Assembly: GCF_001641265.1 (NCBI RefSeq)
Contig: NW_020167523.1
Coordinates: forward strand, 806,001 to 870,000
DNA length: 64,000 nt
Origin: Pseudogymnoascus destructans
Lineage: Eukaryota > Ascomycota > Leotiomycetes > Thelebolales > Thelebolaceae
Direction of reading: 5' to 3'
Position numbers and translations under genes: made by a program. Below, in pieces: positions 62,522 through 64,000 of this stretch. How positions within the stretch are numbered: position 1 is the first letter of the stretch; every line of letters begins with the position of its first letter. The notes beneath the pieces were generated by a model. It had not been told where the DNA came from. It was given only the letters and a program-made list of their open reading frames with translations, and searched no databases.

Positions 62522-64000
62522 TTACTCATCTTCAACCTCTGGGTCACACATAAGGCTCCTTGGGACGTAGAATCTCCTCTCTGCTCTTCCTCTTGTTCCC
62601 TCTCCTCTTCCATTCCTTCCTTCTCCAGCCGTTGCCACGCCTCCATTGTTCTTTCTTGTTCCATCTCCTCTACCACTCCTTCCTTCCCCAATAGTCACGA
62701 GCCCACTGTTCTTTCTTGTTCCCTCTCCTCTACCATTTCTTCCCTGTCCAATTATCTTTCCTGTCCCCCTCAGCGATCCGTGGACATGTGTCATCAGAAT
62801 TTGTTCTCCTGCCTCCAGCATTTCAATCGGTACTTCTTCGTCTGCGATATATTGCTCCTGGATGCTCAATTGTCTAGTCCTGACCACGGTGCCTTCTTTC
62901 CATTTCTGTCCGTTGTTTGCACGGCGCGGCGTCGATGGTACGTCCTCGTCTGCGACATACTGTTCCTGCATGCTCAATTGTCTAGTCCTAACTACCGTGC
63001 CCTCCTTCCATTTTCGTCCGTTGCTTCCACGGCGCGGCGTCGATGCGTCAAATGGGCTAGGAAGCTCATCGGTGGTCATTGTCTTACGCTTTGTTCTTGG
63101 CGTTTTATCAAAATGCTGCAAGGACGAACCGGGGAGAAGTTCCTTGCCTGAGGGACCGTCCGACCCATTGGCCCCAAAACCCAGTGCCGAGCGACGTCTT
63201 AAAACTGGTACATTTGTCGGTTTCTCGAACTTGGGATTGTCGTTTGGTTTGGGGATTTTGGCCCATTTGGCGGCGAGGAGATGATTTGCAAATCCTGCTA
63301 CGTTCCTCACCACTGGGAGACTTGGATAGTCGGCGTCACGGAGGGGCTCGCCCATCACTTCTCTGGCTGCCGCCATCCTTGACCTCCCCCGAACGGGTGC
63401 AAACCAAGCGTTCTCAGATGGTGGTTGAAGGTAGGTGCCATTCTGAACTTTCTGTTTCTCCGCGGTTACTGGTGAATCAGGCTCAGTTTCGGTCAGGTCA
63501 ATATAACTAGTCTGTTTCTGTGGCGCTGCCTTTGGCTTCTGTTGCCGCATGTACTGTTCCTTCGAACCTCGTCCAACATTGGGCACATCCGCCCATTGTC
63601 TCGCCGGCTTCGTGTATTTCACAGCCTTGGACAGGTCGGTCCCAGTTGGAACCTGGCGTGCTACTCTAGCCTTGACAGGACTTGCCTCTTCTTCATCGGA
63701 CGGCTCGTCGGTCTGTATTTCATCCACTGAAATAGACATGCGCAGCTTGCTAGGTGTATGAGCAGGACTATAGGGCTCCAGTCCAAGTAATACCTGCCTC
63801 TTTGGTCGTCGGGACTTCTTCGGCTTCTTAACTTTCTCAAGGAGGAGGTTGCGTGTAGCTTTTGGCACGAAGTGACGGCTGGGTTCGACTTCAATCCCGA
63901 GATTCTCCGGCTCGTTTTGTTGGACAGTGATTTCGTCGTTGAGTTGATTCGGGTGACGCTCTATCTTTGGAGAACCAACTCCTTGGGGGTCATTGGTCGC
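62522..64000 (-). CDS. C-terminal part of an unknown repeat-bearing protein
   Basis: Open on the minus strand from the window edge (codon GCG at 64000-63998) to TGA at 62522, about 492 residues; no intron seen. Its upstream part is outside the window, so the start is unknown. The protein is basic and low in hydrophobic residues. A central segment is duplicated (RKWKEGTVVRTRQLSMQEQY and QKWKEGTVVRTRQLSIQEQY, about 40 residues apart). Near the end is a Gly/Arg-rich block of three units of the type GRNGRGEGTR. TPRR and SPVKAR sites resemble CDK or proline-directed kinase targets. A nuclear role is possible but not shown. I did not recognise the family. Confidence 0.65.
   Translation of the reverse strand, partial: ATNDPQGVGSPKIERHPNQLNDEITVQQNEPENLGIEVEPSRHFVPKATRNLLLEKVKKPKKSRRPKRQVLLGLEPYSPAHTPSKLRMSISVDEIQTDEPSDEEEASPVKARVARQVPTGTDLSKAVKYTKPARQWADVPNVGRGSKEQYMRQQKPKAAPQKQTSYIDLTETEPDSPVTAEKQKVQNGTYLQPPSENAWFAPVRGRSRMAAAREVMGEPLRDADYPSLPVVRNVAGFANHLLAAKWAKIPKPNDNPKFEKPTNVPVLRRRSALGFGANGSDGPSGKELLPGSSLQHFDKTPRTKRKTMTTDELPSPFDASTPRRGSNGRKWKEGTVVRTRQLSMQEQYVADEDVPSTPRRANNGQKWKEGTVVRTRQLSIQEQYIADEEVPIEMLEAGEQILMTHVHGSLRGTGKIIGQGRNGRGEGTRKNSGLVTIGEGRSGRGDGTRKNNGGVATAGEGRNGRGEGTRGRAERRFYVPRSLMCDPEVEDE

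Noticed and set aside
1..64000. tRNA, rRNA, viral or bacterial-type toxin genes
   Set aside because: I looked for clover-leaf signatures, rRNA cores and typical viral or toxin proteins and saw none; a tRNA scan could still find one I missed.

Overview
The window is nuclear DNA of a filamentous ascomycete (Pezizomycotina). Genes are dense and interrupted by short introns of about 45-70 bases with GT...(CTAA)...AG signals. The recognisable proteins are typical of this group: a HOG1/SakA MAP kinase, a class III G-alpha subunit, eIF3g, END3, AVL9, SPO7 and Fot1/pogo transposases with a C-terminal zinc knuckle. I cannot name class or species from sequence alone. I found no tRNA, rRNA, CRISPR array or bacterial-type operon. 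The coding genes below were rebuilt exon by exon; most exon joins preserve frame and recover conserved motifs across the junction.

Layout. 1-44 kb is ordinary genic sequence: the 3' end of mitochondrial HSP70; eIF3g (TIF35); a 66-residue membrane protein; an F-box protein; a SUR7/PalI pseudogene with four lesions; a large KH-domain protein; a 928-residue disordered protein; an SDT1-like nucleotidase; MED21 head-to-head with an RRG7-like nuclease-fold protein; an unknown protein with two CxxC pairs; the IRC3 mitochondrial helicase; a SANT-like protein; an SCN1/TatD-type hydrolase; cullin-1; HOG1; glycogen phosphorylase (GPH1); a class III G-alpha; CLD1-like lipase; and SPO7. Microsatellites and minisatellites sit in the longer intergenic stretches.

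44.5-57.6 kb is a transposon island. Three nearly full-length Fot1/pogo-like elements of almost identical length (1859-1861 bp) lie in a row. All have ACGT tips and TA target duplications, but each has a different inverted terminal repeat. One is intact, one has a single nonsense codon and one has a single frameshift. They are followed by a mosaic of direct and inverted repeats, a 71-bp satellite, a decayed Tc5/CENP-B-type transposase carrying 39 perfect copies of a 9-bp unit, a decayed fourth Fot1-like element, relics of a glutathione S-transferase and a Zn2Cys6 regulator, and a 407-bp MITE. The terminal repeats of the three large elements, and one arm of the MITE, share a design not explained by their primary sequence: an ACGT tip followed by two tandem copies of a family-specific motif at a period of exactly 17 bp.

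57.7-64 kb returns to housekeeping genes: AVL9 (late secretory pathway), END3 (endocytosis) and the C-terminal part of an unknown repeat-bearing protein that runs off the window.

There is no operon logic. Several genes belong to well-known fungal processes: stress and nutrient signalling (HOG1, G-alpha), ubiquitin ligases (cullin-1, F-box protein), mitochondrial maintenance (HSP70, IRC3, RRG7, CLD1) and membrane traffic (AVL9, END3, SPO7 for the nuclear envelope). Their adjacency does not suggest a shared pathway.
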